A stretch of 64,000 nt of DNA from Patagioenas fasciata (taxonomy: Eukaryota; Chordata; Aves; Columbiformes; Columbidae): the NCBI RefSeq assembly GCF_037038585.1, contig NC_092525.1, forward strand, positions 19,674,867 through 19,738,866. Reading direction: 5' to 3'. The position numbers were made by a program, and so were the translations under genes. The notes below the pieces were generated by a model. The model was not told the origin of the DNA and did no database searches. It saw only the letters and a program-made list of their open reading frames with translations. Within the stretch, counting starts at the first letter, position 1. Every line of letters starts with the position of its first letter. This document shows positions 12,027 through 23,847 of this stretch, piece after piece.

Positions 12027-12099
12027 CTTTATTCTCCAGTTGTCACCAACATCATCCTTAATGAGATTTAGCCAAGATGCATCAAACCAAGCAACATCT
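12027..12099 (-). pseudogene. HOOK1: HOOK1 Hook-domain exon relic, frame intact
   Basis: The 73-nt minus-strand exon has an AG acceptor and GTATTC donor and encodes DVAWFDASWLNLIKDDVGDN then WRIK. This is the Hook-domain segment that in human reads DAAWFNESWL..IKEDVGDNWRIK (recalled). Its phase (1 nt then 24 codons) matches HOOK1. It is the most upstream HOOK1 piece found in the array. Confidence 0.87.
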
Positions 12100-12388
12100 C
12101 TGAAACAAAATTAAATGGTTAAACATCAACAAACACACAAATAAATGAAGATACCAGAGTCCCAGCATTAAATCATCAGCTGTTTGACTACAGTATCTAA
12201 TGACACACAAACTCCTGGAGACCAGAAGTTATACCTATGTCACAGGAAATTTCTATCCTGACAGCTGAATTAAGACACTGCCTTCCGGGGCAGGAAAGAT
12301 TTTTGTACATGCTTGAGCTTGCTACAGCGAGGAACACAAGGATGTGAAGGCCTTTGTCATTTGCTGACATGCTGAATGTTTATACCTG

Positions 12389-13665
12389 TTTACAGAAATG
12401 GAGTTACGCCCTTTAGGAAGAGTACCATACATTGTTCTGGCAAAACCCTGGAGGTCAAAAGTCAATTAACTGGTGGTTTAGTTACCTGGCCGATTACACA
12501 AGTAAACGTACCAAGTTAAGAGTTCTTGGGCAAGTCCTCAAATATGATAGAACTAATTAATACTACCAACTTAATTAAAAAAAGGAATTAAAATGCTTCC
12601 AAATTCAGTTGCTCCCCAAGCCTTCAAGAGGCTCCTCATAAGCCTAAGAAGTTCTGCTTCTGGGCTGGCCAGAGACCCTCGGTCTTGCCAACATGAAATG
12701 GCAGTTGTCAGCAAATGGCAAAATTCTACTTTATTTTTTTTTTTAATGCAAAATTCATCACCCCTTAGTGGCTGCTGTACTCAGCCTGCATGAGAAACAG
12801 CAAAGAATAATCATTGCTACGTCCAGGAGGATAAAACCTAGACCAGGGCTGCTGAATCTGTTGTGTGGTGTAGAAAAGGCAGGAGCAGGTTGCTCTGCGT
12901 GCACTTGTCTGCACAGACCAGGAAATGACGGTGCTTGGAAACAGCTGCAGACCCTGGACGGCTGTTTACTTCCTCCCTACATGAACCGGATGCACCGAAA
13001 CTGAAAGTCTTGAGTCAGATGGGTTGCGAAAGGTTTGTGCAACATTCTCTCTGATGTCTCTGCTGACCTTGGACTTGTTTAATGACCATTTGACCTAGCG
13101 AACAAAGTTTTTCAAACGAGGAAAGTGAGAGGCACTTGGAGCAGCTGGACCTCCCAGGCACAGAAGAAGGCAGCGCTGGGACACGGGCGGTGAGAGAAAC
13201 ACAGGGAGGAGGGAGATGGAGGCCTCTGATGAGCCATGGGCTCATGGGAACGGCACAGCAAGGCTGCCAGAAGGTTTTAATCCCGGCCCCAAAAAGCTCC
13301 TTTTTGTCCTTTACACAAGGACGTGATTCCCTGGGGTTTTCTAAAGCAGCGGTGGGAGGTGGAAACAAGAGTGTGAGATTTCTTGTTGTGTGTTTTTTTT
13401 AAAGAGATCAGAGGAAAGGCTTGAATTTTATCTGGAAGAGGTTTAATCAAACTGTCCTTACTCCAATCTGGCAAAACAGGTTTCTGGATGCAGATTCCAG
13501 ATCAGGTCAGCAAAAGCCACTCCATGCTGTCCTGTGTCTGTGCCCACAGCTGTGCCAGCGCGTTGCACATCTGCCACTGGCCCCTGGGGTTCTGTGGTGT
13601 CTCACGATCTCAGCCTGCCCTGACCTGCCAAAGGACACGTCCCTGCAGAGCCCCACCACCCAACC
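12389..13665 (+). promoter_or_regulatory. CYP2J copy B 5' flank
   Basis: Conserved with the A and D flanks. It carries the GTTTAATCAA motif at about 13440-13449 and a C-rich probable 5' UTR before the ATG at 13666. Promoter elements cannot be pinned down by eye. Confidence 0.4.
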
Positions 13666-16600
13666 ATGCTGCGTTTCCTCTGGGAGAGCATCTCCATCCA
13701 GGTGCTCCTCGTCTTCCTTGTTGTGTTCCTGCTCGTTGCCGACTACATGAAGCACAGAAAGCCCAAGGGCTTCCCTCCACAACCTTTCTATCTCCCCATC
13801 GTGGGGCACATGTACCTGATGAACTTCAGCAATCCCATGATGGCAGTACAGAAGGTGACAGGGTGGTGGGTACTGTAGGGAAGGGGAGGGAAGGGGTTGT
13901 TTCTCTGCCACCTTTGGAGTGTGGGAAGGGGGGTAACCCGAACCCCATGGCCCAGGAGGACTTGCAGGAGCTCACCCCAGGGCGAGCAGGAGGTTTGCCC
14001 TTAGTCAGCAGCAACGCGGATGAAGTTTGCCCAGGCATGAAGAAGGGGACAATTGTGGAACAATCCTTTGGGCAAAGGGCAAGCCCTGACACCACGGGTG
14101 CTGTCACAGTTGTAGGAGCTCCATAGGTCTCACTGTGCACTGGAAGGGTATTTGGGAAGGGAGTGAAACAAAAGCTGGAAAAACACAGGACTGAAAAATC
14201 AAACTGGCAGAGCTTTGTGTGATTTATGGCAAATAATCTTCAGCTCCTCATCTGTGATTTGGGAAAAGAGGAAAGGAAAAAAGACCACACAGACAAGCAG
14301 GCACTTGCGCAAACACCCTGTCTCCCCTCCTGCTCTCAGCTTCCCTTATTTTCACTTGTGTGTCCTGCCAGGCCATCCCTGTCATGACAGACACACTGAT
14401 TGCAAATGCAACTCCTTGTGTTTTTTTTCTCATCCTCCCAGCTTATTGAAAAATATGGTGACATCTTCGGCGTGGACATGGGCAGTGAATCATATGTGAT
14501 CATTAATGGGCTGCGGATGCTTAAGGAAGTTCTTGTAAACCAAGGGGAAAACTTCCTCGATCGCCCTGAATTGCCTGTTGCTGGGGAGGTATTCAAGAAC
14601 AGGGGTGAGTTCTCCCTCAGGACACAGATCTCAGCCATAAAATCAAAGTGCTGACCCTGCAGAGGTCCAGCACAGCTGGACATAAGGCAGAGCCCTCGAG
14701 CATTTTCCCCCTCAATGGAGGGATCTGCCTTGGCTTACATTACCATGTTTCTGGCAGGAGTGCTCACTTCCAATGGGCGCTTGTGGAAGCAGCAGAGGAG
14801 GTTCACCTTGTCCACCCTCCGAAACTTCGGCTTGGGGAAGAGGAGCCTGGAGGAGCGCATCCAGGAGGAGTGCCGGTACCTCGTGGATGCGTTTGGGGAT
14901 GAGCAGGGTAAGTGCCATGGCCCCTCGTAAGCTATGATGAAGGCAGAAACCAGTACGGTATGTTACAATTTCACTCATGAGTTGCTGCACGCTGAAAAAT
15001 GCCTCACCTTGGAAAAGATGCTAGCACCCTGCCAGCACCCCAGCTCCCTTTTACAGGTGATTTTCCTTCAGACTGTCGAGTGAGTGGAGCTGGGTAACCC
15101 CCAAAGTATTATTCATAGCCCACCTTCAGCCTGCTGCTCTCTTGGAGATCTCCAGAACATCCTGTGTGTGTATAAGCACCGATGTTTCCAATGAATTCAC
15201 ATGATGTCTGCTCTTCTGCAGACCTGGCTTTCCAACCTAAACAAACTTCTCCACAGTCTGACTGAAGTGGGATGAAGGGTGGGATGTTTCCTGCAAAATG
15301 GAGCTGCCCAGCTAAGCTTGGCCGGATCCTCGGGTGGTGAGGAGTCCTGGGAGTGCAGTGATACAGGAGGATGCCCATCAGGGGCCACTCATTTCACTCC
15401 TATTTGTTGAATAGTTTATCTCTGACAACTGCAATTTCTTCTGCTTTTCTGGTAAGACCAGTTGATCATTCCTGTTGCCTTCTGCAGGGAGTCCTTTTGA
15501 CCCTCACTTTAAAATCAATAACGCCGTTTCAAACATCATCTGTTCTGTCACCTTTGGCAATCGCTTTGACTACCATGATGAGAACTTCCAAAAATTGCTG
15601 CAGCTGATAGACGAGACCCTTACCCTCAGCGGGGCCACCATGAGCCAGGTACAGACTCCTGTAGCCAACACAGGCAGTGTGCACTTTTGCAGTGACATGG
15701 TTTCTCCTGTGGAGTCAACCTCAAAGCCTGTAGGTTTTTCATCAGAAAACTTGGTTGTCATTCGCTGTTCCCCTAATTTCTCTCTGCCCTTTTTTTCCAG
15801 CTGTGCAATGTGCTTGTCATTCTCACCCAACATCACCTTTCCTACCCATAAACTGCCAACCCGGCTGCTGTAATGACAGGTAGTGCATGAGTCTCTCTGT
15901 GACAGAAATACCAATCTCTTGTCAAGCTCTCTTGGAGTTCAGCTGTTTCCACCAACACCAGCAATTCACTCAGCTAGGCCCTGTAGGCTCCTCAGGTTTT
16001 GATATCAGAAGGTCTATTTCCATCCTCTATTCCATTTATCTCTCTCCTGTTCTCTCCAAAGCTGTACAACGCTTTCCCATCCATAATAAAGTTCTTCCCT
16101 GGAGCCCACCAAACCGTTTTTAAAAACTCAAGGTTGATGAGAAATTTTGTGAAAGAGAGGATCAACAAACACAAGGAGGACTGGAACCCCTCGGAGAGCC
16201 GGGACTTCATCGACTGCTACCTGCAGGAGATAGCCAAGGTCAGCACCGCAGAGCAAAGCCCTCTGCAGCGGGGCTTAGAAATCCAGAGGGATGAGAAATG
16301 AGCCCAAATTCTCCATCTGAATTGCCTCTGTGGCCACTTATGAGCTTAGGATGGACATCAGGTTCAGGGCACCCATCTAGAGGATGGAGGTGCAGGGGGC
16401 TAGCAGTTTCTGCCAAAATGCTTGGGGTTGACTTGGACTAAGCCTGGTGTCAGGGCAGCCCTCGCTGTTTGTGTGTCACTAACACATCTTTTTGTGAAGA
16501 ACAACAGCGATGGCATCTTCCAGGAGGAAAACCTCATGGCATGTGCAGTTGACTTGTTCTTAGCTGGGACCGAGACCACTTCAACAACCATCCGCTGGGC

Positions 16601-18328
16601 TCTGCTGTTTATGGCCATGTATCCAGAAATTCAAGGTACAATCAGTGAACTGTCAGCACTTTTTCATTATTTTATCCCTCACAGCTTAGTAAGACCCTCT
16701 TTTTTGTGAGAGAGAAATGGGAATTCTCCCTGTACTCACACAAAAAAGAGGTGCGAACAGAGGCAGGTTATCCATGTCAGTCTTTGGGGGACCCTCACAG
16801 GAAGCACCCCACATTGTTCCAAGGTGATCTTGTTGTTTTTTTTTTTCCCTTGTACCTTGTCTGATCCCTGCTCTCTCCCACCAGCCCGCGTGCAAGCAGA
16901 GATCAACACGGTCATCGGGCAGGGGCGGCAGCCAGCCCTGGATGACAGGAGCAACATGCCCTACACCAGCGCCGTCATCCACGAAGTGCAGAGGAAAGGC
17001 AACATCAGTCCTTTTGGCGGGCCAAGAATGACAGTGAAGGACACAGTCGTGGATGGCTTCCGCATACCAAAGGTAACCCCACTGCTGAGCAGTGAGACTT
17101 TAGCAAGAGACTCCCCATTCCCCAGGCACATTTCACCGGGCCAGGTCCATCCTGTGCAGACAGGAGTAGAGACAGAGTGTATTTTTGCCATCCAAACAAT
17201 GGGCCCAAGACTAGAGCAGATAAAAGTGATGCTGATGATGGAAAAATCTGGGTCCATAATCATTGAGCCTCTGAGCAGAGAAGAGGCAGGAAACACTGAT
17301 GATGCATGCAGCAGAATTAACAAGTTGATTTTCTCCTCTTAGGGCACTAGTGTGCTCACAAATTTCACCTCTGTGTTGTTTGACAAGAAGGAATGGGAAA
17401 CTCCTGACATTTTTAACCCCGGGCATTTCCTGAAGGATGGTCAGTTCTGGAGAAGAGAGGCTTTTATACCATTTTCCATAGGTAAGAATTGCTGGAATTT
17501 GGTGTTTCTGTACTTCTGCACTGAAACAGAGATTCCCTCTACATAGTGAGGACAAGAGGAAAACAGTGATGGAAAGGACAGATGTTGCTGGGAGGTGCTG
17601 CTCAAGAAGTACTCCCATGGACACTCCGTAAAAATGCTAGAGAACCTAGAAACACGGTCCCCAAAGCAGAGCATTGCCCTAGGATCCTGCTCCCACATGG
17701 CTGAGGTCACTGGAGGCTTCACTGTTGCCATCACAGGGGACCCAGACAACAGCTTCCCCAAGGACATTCCTTTTACCACCCCTCTTTCCCATACCACCAT
17801 CATACACCTTCTCTGTCCCCTCTCTTTGGCGTAGCTCAAACCAACCACTTCTCCCAGCATGGGCACGTCCAGACCGTGCGTGTCAGCACAGCTTATCTAA
17901 GCAGGGGAGGATTCAGTGCCTGTACATACGGTTACACACATGCGCGCTCAAAAGTCCTGTAACTGGGAATGCAGCCCATGCTGTAATGCTAATGCTGTTA
18001 TTTGGGAGCTCAGTGGGGATGCAGAAGTCATCCAGGAAAGGGGGTAATGTGCCTGGGCCGTGGTGCTAAGGGAAGGCAGAGGCTGTTGTGGCAGCAAGAG
18101 CAGCTGGGCAGCCAGCACAGGCTGAGGAAGCCATGGGTGACTGTCTCCGCAGGGAAGCGCTCCTGCCCGGGTGAGCTGCTGGCCCGCACCGAGCTCTTCC
18201 TCTTCTTCACGGCTCTGCTCCAGAAATTCACCTTCCAGGCACCACCGGACACCACACTGAGCCTCCAGTCCAAGATGGGCATCACATGGGGCCCAAAACC
18301 CTACAAGATTTGTGCTGTGCCTCGGTAG
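13666..18328 (+). CDS. CYP2J: Cytochrome P450 family 2 subfamily J, copy B (9 exons, 492 aa, intact)
   Basis: Exons: 13666-13854, 14442-14604, 14758-14907, 15488-15648, 16062-16238, 16500-16635, 16885-17072, 17343-17481, 18153-18328, each the same length as in copy A. All P450 landmarks are present: membrane anchor, PPQP hinge, WKQQR, AGTETT, EVQR and FSIGKRSCPG. The first donor is GTGACA rather than GTAAGG as in A, D and E, probably a weaker site. It differs from A/D at substrate recognition positions: end of exon 2 reads [13 protein letters not shown], end of exon 4 [11 protein letters not shown], exon 7 [12 protein letters not shown] different substrate preference from A/D is inferred, not shown. 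Confidence 0.9.
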
Positions 18329-18343
18329 GGAAGCCTTGGCCAC

Positions 18344-19638
18344 CGTCCTCACAGGGAAAATCCTTTGTTACGAATCCTGAAAACGAGACCTCAGCTGCTC
18401 CCCTGGGTTGGTGGGAACAACCACCCATCTCTGGGTAGCTGGGCATTTTGTTGGTTTCTTTCCAAGCAATTGCAAAATAATTTCTTTTACAAGCAGACTT
18501 TGCACTTTGTATCACATGGGAAAAGTGATCAGCCTGCGATCTGCCAGGGCACTTTCAGGCTTGCAATAGTGCACTGTAAATCAGTGAGGGGCTTGGGCCT
18601 TTCCTGCTTTCATCATGAATGGCCACACTTCCCAGTGGCAGGAGAAGGAGCAACACTTTAGAGACTGCAGTGTTCAGGCTGTGGCTGTGAGTTGTGAAAG
18701 AGCACTACAAGCCTTTGCTTTAAAACATTCATGCAAGTACTCATTGCTAACTGGTCTTTGTTATCCTTGACTAGTAATCCATTAAAAAAGTCACTCAAAT
18801 ACATCTTATTCTTGTGCATCTGTAAATCCTTACCAAAACTCTTTTGTCATGAGATCCTGTACAAAGTGAAAACCAACACACGCCATTTCCAGCACCGACT
18901 GTAGCCTTCAGCCCTGCCCCCATGTTTTTGGCAGGGGGCTGGAAGACCACCAGGCAGAGGCAGCCGCACAGCACCCGACCCATGTCCCTGCAGCATTGCT
19001 CTCCAGTAGCAGAGAGGCTGGCACTGTAACAGCAAAGGCAATTCCTACAGAACTGATGAACATCACTGATCCTGACAGGACAATCAGCCTAGCACGGAAA
19101 ACATCAAAGTCTATGGCTGGGTCAGGTGTGTCACAGCAACAACACTGTGACACCCACATGGAGCAAAGTGCTCTCCACTCTGACAGAACCCTGAATAAAT
19201 CATCTGCACTTGTAGCTATAAAAGTAATAAGTGTCATTAACAGCCATAAAATGGAAAAGGATTAAGACAACAGAACCTTTAAAAGCTTTCTATTGAAACC
19301 TGGTTTTGTTAATTTTAACATCCCATCAAACATAACAGCATGTAGCATGTTAGTTAACTGCTATTTAAACAGGGACAATATACTTCTTAGGTTATGTTTT
19401 CCTGAATCCTACAGAAAACCTATCTTTCTTATACTCTCGGAAAACACCAAGAAAGACAGAGACCTTACTAGTGAAATAGTTTAACTGAGAAGTGTCAGTC
19501 AATATTAGGGCTTCAAATAAACACAGTTTTATAATCCCCTAAACATATCATGGTGACAAAATTAGATTAAGTATCAGATACTTAGAGTATACAGTATTAG
19601 AAACAGTTTCCTCATGGTCATCATTTACAAGTCTCTCA
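18344..19638. repeat. Copy B 3' flank joined to HOOK1-intron relic; ends at deletion junction
   Basis: CYP2J 3'-flank sequence (to about 19220) runs into HOOK1-intron sequence without the coiled-coil relic exon seen after A, C and D. The block is duplicated at 8628-9920. At 19638/19639 it changes within the shared tetranucleotide CTCA to intron-1 sequence of a CYP2J gene (matching 14251 onward). No gene is seen. Confidence 0.8.
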
Positions 19639-19829
19639 TCTGTGATTTGGGAAAAGAGGAAAGGAAAAAAGACCACACAGACAAGCAGACACTTGCGCAA
19701 ACACCCTGTCTCCCCTCCTGCTCTCAGCTTCCCTTATTTTCACTTGTGTGTCCTGCCAGGCCATCCCTGTCATGACAGACACACTGATTGCAAATGCAAC
19801 TCCTTGTGTTTTTTTTCTCATCCTCCCAG

Positions 19830-22800
19830 CTTATTGAAAAATATGGTGACATCTTCGGCGTGGACATGGGCACTGAATCATTTGTGATCATTAATGGGCT
19901 GCGGATGCTTAGGGAAGTTCTTGTAAACCAAGGGGAAAATTTCCTCGATCGCCCTGAAATGCATCTTAGTCAGGAGATCTTCAGCAACAGGGGTGAGTTC
20001 TCCCTCAGGACACAGATCTCAGCCATAAAATCAAAGCGCTGACCCTGCAGAGGTCCAGCACAGCTGGACATAAGGCAGAGCCCTAGAGCATTTTCCCCCC
20101 TCAATGGAGGGATCTGCCTTGGCTCACAGTGTTGTGTCTGTGGCAGGGCTGCTGTCTTCCAACGGGCACTTGTGGAAGCAGCAGAGGAGGTTCACCTTGT
20201 CCACCCTCCGAAACTTTGGCTTGGGGAAGAGGAGTCTGGAGGAGCGCATCCAGGAGGAGTGCCGGTACCTCGTGGATGCGTTTGGGGAGGAGCAGGGTAA
20301 GTGCCATGTCCCCTCATAAGCTGTGATGAAGGCAGAAACCAGTACGGTATGTTACAATTTCACTCATGAGTCACTGCATGCTGAAAAATGCCTCACCTTG
20401 AAAAAGATGCTAGCACCCTGCCAGCACCCCAGCTCCCTTTTACAGGTGATTTTCCCTTAGACTGAGAAGAGAAGGCATCTGGGTAACCCCCAAACCATCA
20501 TTCATAGCCCACCTTCAGCCTGCTGCTCTCTTGGAGATCTCCAGAACATCCCGTGTGTGTAGGCACCAATGTTTCCCATGAAGTCATGTGATGTCTGCTC
20601 TTCTGCAGACCTGGCTTTCCAACCTAAACAAACTTCTCCACAGTCTGACTGAAATGGGACAAAGGGTGGGATGTTTGCTGCACAATGGGGCTGTCCAGCC
20701 AAGCTTGGCCAGATCCTGGGGTGGTGAGGAGTCCTGGGAACACAGTGACACAGGAGGGTGCCCATCAGGGGCCACTCATTTCGCTTCTATTTGTTGACTA
20801 GATGATATATAACAACTGTGTTTTCTTGTTCTTTTCTGGTAAGACTCAAAGAAAATTTATCATTCCCTTTGCATTCTGCAGGGGATCCTTTTGACCCTCA
20901 CTTTAAAATCAATAACGCCGTTTCAAACATCATCTGCTCCATCACCTTTGGCAATCGCTTTGAATACCATGATGAGGACTTCCAAAAATTGCTGCAGCTG
21001 ATAGATGAAACCCTTACCCTTAACGGGGCCATCATGAGCCAGGTACAGACTCCTGCCACCAACATGGGCAGTGTGCACTTTTGCAGTGCTATAGTTTCTC
21101 CTGCACAGTCAACCTCAATATCTCTAGCGTTTTCAGCAGCAAAATTTATTGCCATTCACTATTACCATAATTTATTTCTGCCTTTTTTCCAGCTGTTCAA
21201 TGTTCATGCCACTCTCTCACACAACACCACCTTGCCTACCCATAAACTGCCAGCCTGCCTGCTGTAATGACAGGTAGTGCATGAATCTCTTTGGAGTGAC
21301 AGGAATACCAATCGCTTCTCAACCTCTACCAGAGATCAGCTATTTCCACCAACTCCAGCAATTCACTCAGCTAGGCCCTGTAGGCTCCTCAGGTTTTGAT
21401 ATCAGAAGGTCTGTTTCCATCCTCTATTCAATTTGCCTCTCTCCTGTTCTCTCCAAAGCTGTACAATGCTTTCCCATCCATAATAAAGTTCTTCCCTGGA
21501 GCCCACCAATCCATTTTTAGAAACTCAAGATTACTGAAAAGTTTTGTGAAAGAGAGGATTGACAAACACAAGGAGGACTGGAACCCCTCGGAGAGCCGGG
21601 ACTTCATCGACTGCTACCTGCAGGAGATAGCCAAGGTCAGCACCGCAGAGCAAAGCCCTCTGCAGCGGAGCTTAGAAATCCAGAGGGATGAGAAATGAGC
21701 CCAAATTCTCCATCTGAGTTGCTTCTGTGGCCAGTTATGGGCTTAGGATGAACATCAGGTTCAGGGCACCCATCTAGAGGATGGAGGTGCAGGGGGCCAG
21801 CAGTTTCTGCCAAAATGCTTGGGGTTGACTTGGACTAAGCCTGGTGTCAGGGCAGCCCTCACTGTTCGTGCATCACTAATACATCTTTTTGTGAAGGACA
21901 ACGGCAATGGCATCTTCCAGGAGGAAAACCTCATGGCATGTGCAGTCGACTTGCTGTTAGCCGGGACTGAGACCACTTCAACAACTATCCGCTGGGCATT
22001 GCTGTATATGGCCATGTATCCAGAAATTCAAGGTACAATCATTAAATTATCAGCACTTTTTAATTATTTTAGCCCTTGCAGCTTTGTAAGACCCTTTTTT
22101 TCATGACAGATAAATGGTTAATCTCCCTGTATTCACACAAAAAATCAGTGCAAACTGTGTCAGATTTCCCATGTCAGTCTCACATCAATCACCCCACGTT
22201 GTTCCAAGGTGGTTTTGATTAGTTTTGGTTTTTTCACTTGTACCTTGTCTGATCCCTGCTCTTTTCCACCAGCCCGCGTGCAAGCAGAGATCGACACGGT
22301 CATCGGGCAGGGGCGGCAGCCAGCCCTGGATGACAGGAGCAACATGCCCTACACCAGCGCCGTCATCCACGAAGTGCAGAGGAAAAGCAACATTGTCCCT
22401 TTCGGTGTGCCAAGAATGACAGTGAAGGACACAGTTGTGGATGGTTTCCGCATACCAAAGGTAACCCCACTGCTGAGCAATGGGACTTTAGCAAGAGACT
22501 CCCCATTCCCCAGGTATGTTTCACTGGGCCAGGTCCATCCTGTGCAGACACGAGTAGAGACAGAGTCACTCAGCCCTGGCCACCGTTTTTACCATCCAAA
22601 CAATGTTCTCCAGCACACTGAGTGGTGCAGAGTGCTGGGGGTGACACCCCCACTGCACACACTGTTGAGGTACAGATGCCATCTCACAGCTTTTACAGAA
22701 ACTTGGGCCCAAGACGAGAGCAGATAAAAGTGATGCTGAAGAAGCAAAAACGAGGGTCTATCATCACTGAGTCTCCGGACAAGAATTAGCAGAATTTGAC

Positions 22801-23847
22801 TACAGATGTTCCTAACCGAGGGGAGACTTGGAAATACAAAGGCTCCTCCAGCTCTCAGTAATAAAGTGCAATTTATTTTTCTTTTTCTCCTCTTAGGGCA
22901 CTACTGTGCTCACAAATTTAACCTCTGTGATGTTTGACCAGAACGAGTGGGAAACTCCTGATGCTTTTAACCCCGGGCATTTCCTGAAAGATGGTCAGTT
23001 CTGGAAAAGAGAGTCTTTTGTACCGTTTGCTATAGGTAAGATTTGTTGGATTTTGATGCTTTGGTGCTGAGACAATGAGATGAGGAAAAGGCCAATGTTG
23101 GCTGCGCCCTGGGAGTTGCTGCTCAAGCAGTGCTCACAGGGACAACCCATAAAAATGCCAGATACCCTAGAAACAGCTTCACCAAGCAGAGCATTGCCTT
23201 GTGCTCTTGCTCCCACATGGCCGAGGTCACTAGAGGCTTCACTGTTGCCATCACAGGGGACCCAGACAACAGCTTCCCCAAGGACATTCCTTTTACCACC
23301 CCTCTTTCCCATACCACCATCATACACCTTCTCTGTCCCCTCTCTTTGGCGTAGCTCAAACCAACCACTTCTCCCAGCATGGGCACATCCAGACCGTGTG
23401 TGCAAGCACAGCTTATCTATGCAGGGGAGGATTCAGTGCCTGTACATACGGTTACACGCATGTGCCCTCTAAAGTCCTGTAACTGGGGATGCAGCCCGTG
23501 CTGTAACGCTAATGCTGTTATTGGGGAGTTAACTTTAGATGCAAAACTCATCCAGGAAAGGGGGTAACATGCCTGGACCATGGTGCTAAGGGAAGGCAGA
23601 GGCTGTTGTGGCAGCAAAGGAACTGGGCAACCAGCGCAGGCTGAGGAAGCCATGGGTGACTGTCTCCGCAGGGAAGCGCTCCTGCCCAGGTGAGCTGCTG
23701 GCCCGCACCGAGCTCTTCCTCTTCTTCACGGCTTTGCTCCAGAAATTCACCTTCCAGGTGCCACCGGACACCACACTCGGCCTCCAGTTCAAGCTGGGCA
23801 TCACGCTTACCCCAAAGCCCTACAAGATCTGTGCTGTGCCTCGGTAA
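19830..23847 (+). pseudogene. CYP2J: CYP2J copy C, exons 2-9 intact but exon 1 and promoter missing
   Basis: Exons: 19830-19992, 20147-20296, 20882-21042, 21459-21635, 21897-22032, 22273-22460, 22897-23035, 23672-23847. All eight keep GT-AG sites and one open frame of 429 residues, including WKQQR, AGTETT, EVQR and the haem signature (here FAIGKRSCPG). Exon 1 (63 residues: membrane anchor and hinge) and its 5' flank are absent because 4.3 kb are missing relative to the B unit. Recognition segments differ again: [35 protein letters not shown]. The open frame suggests a recent loss or continued use through splicing from exon 1 of copy B; an assembly collapse is also possible. Probably not a normal stand-alone P450. 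Confidence 0.85.

Larger units (their letters stand above)
9505..12388 (-). pseudogene. HOOK1: HOOK1 5'-half relic upstream of copy B (three exons recognisable)
   Basis: This is the longest HOOK1-derived spacer. It holds, in correct minus-strand order, remnants of the exons encoding the WF-SWL-DDVGDNWRIK segment of the Hook domain (12027-12099), the SNLKKILQGI segment (11651-11705, broken) and the EHIEKIKTLEDS segment (10743-10810), with intron sequence between. Introns and order are kept, so it arose by DNA duplication. It lacks the HOOK1 first exons, the long remainder of the Hook-domain exon, and everything 3' of the relics. A second copy of CYP2J-flank-like sequence (about 11250-11560) is nested inside, and its match is repeated at about 12389-12690. 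Confidence 0.8.

Noticed and set aside
10743-12099. HOOK1-like exons as a second functional HOOK gene (HOOK2/HOOK3)
   Set aside because: Only isolated exons are present, one is broken, intervening and 3' exons are missing, and the introns match HOOK1 itself.
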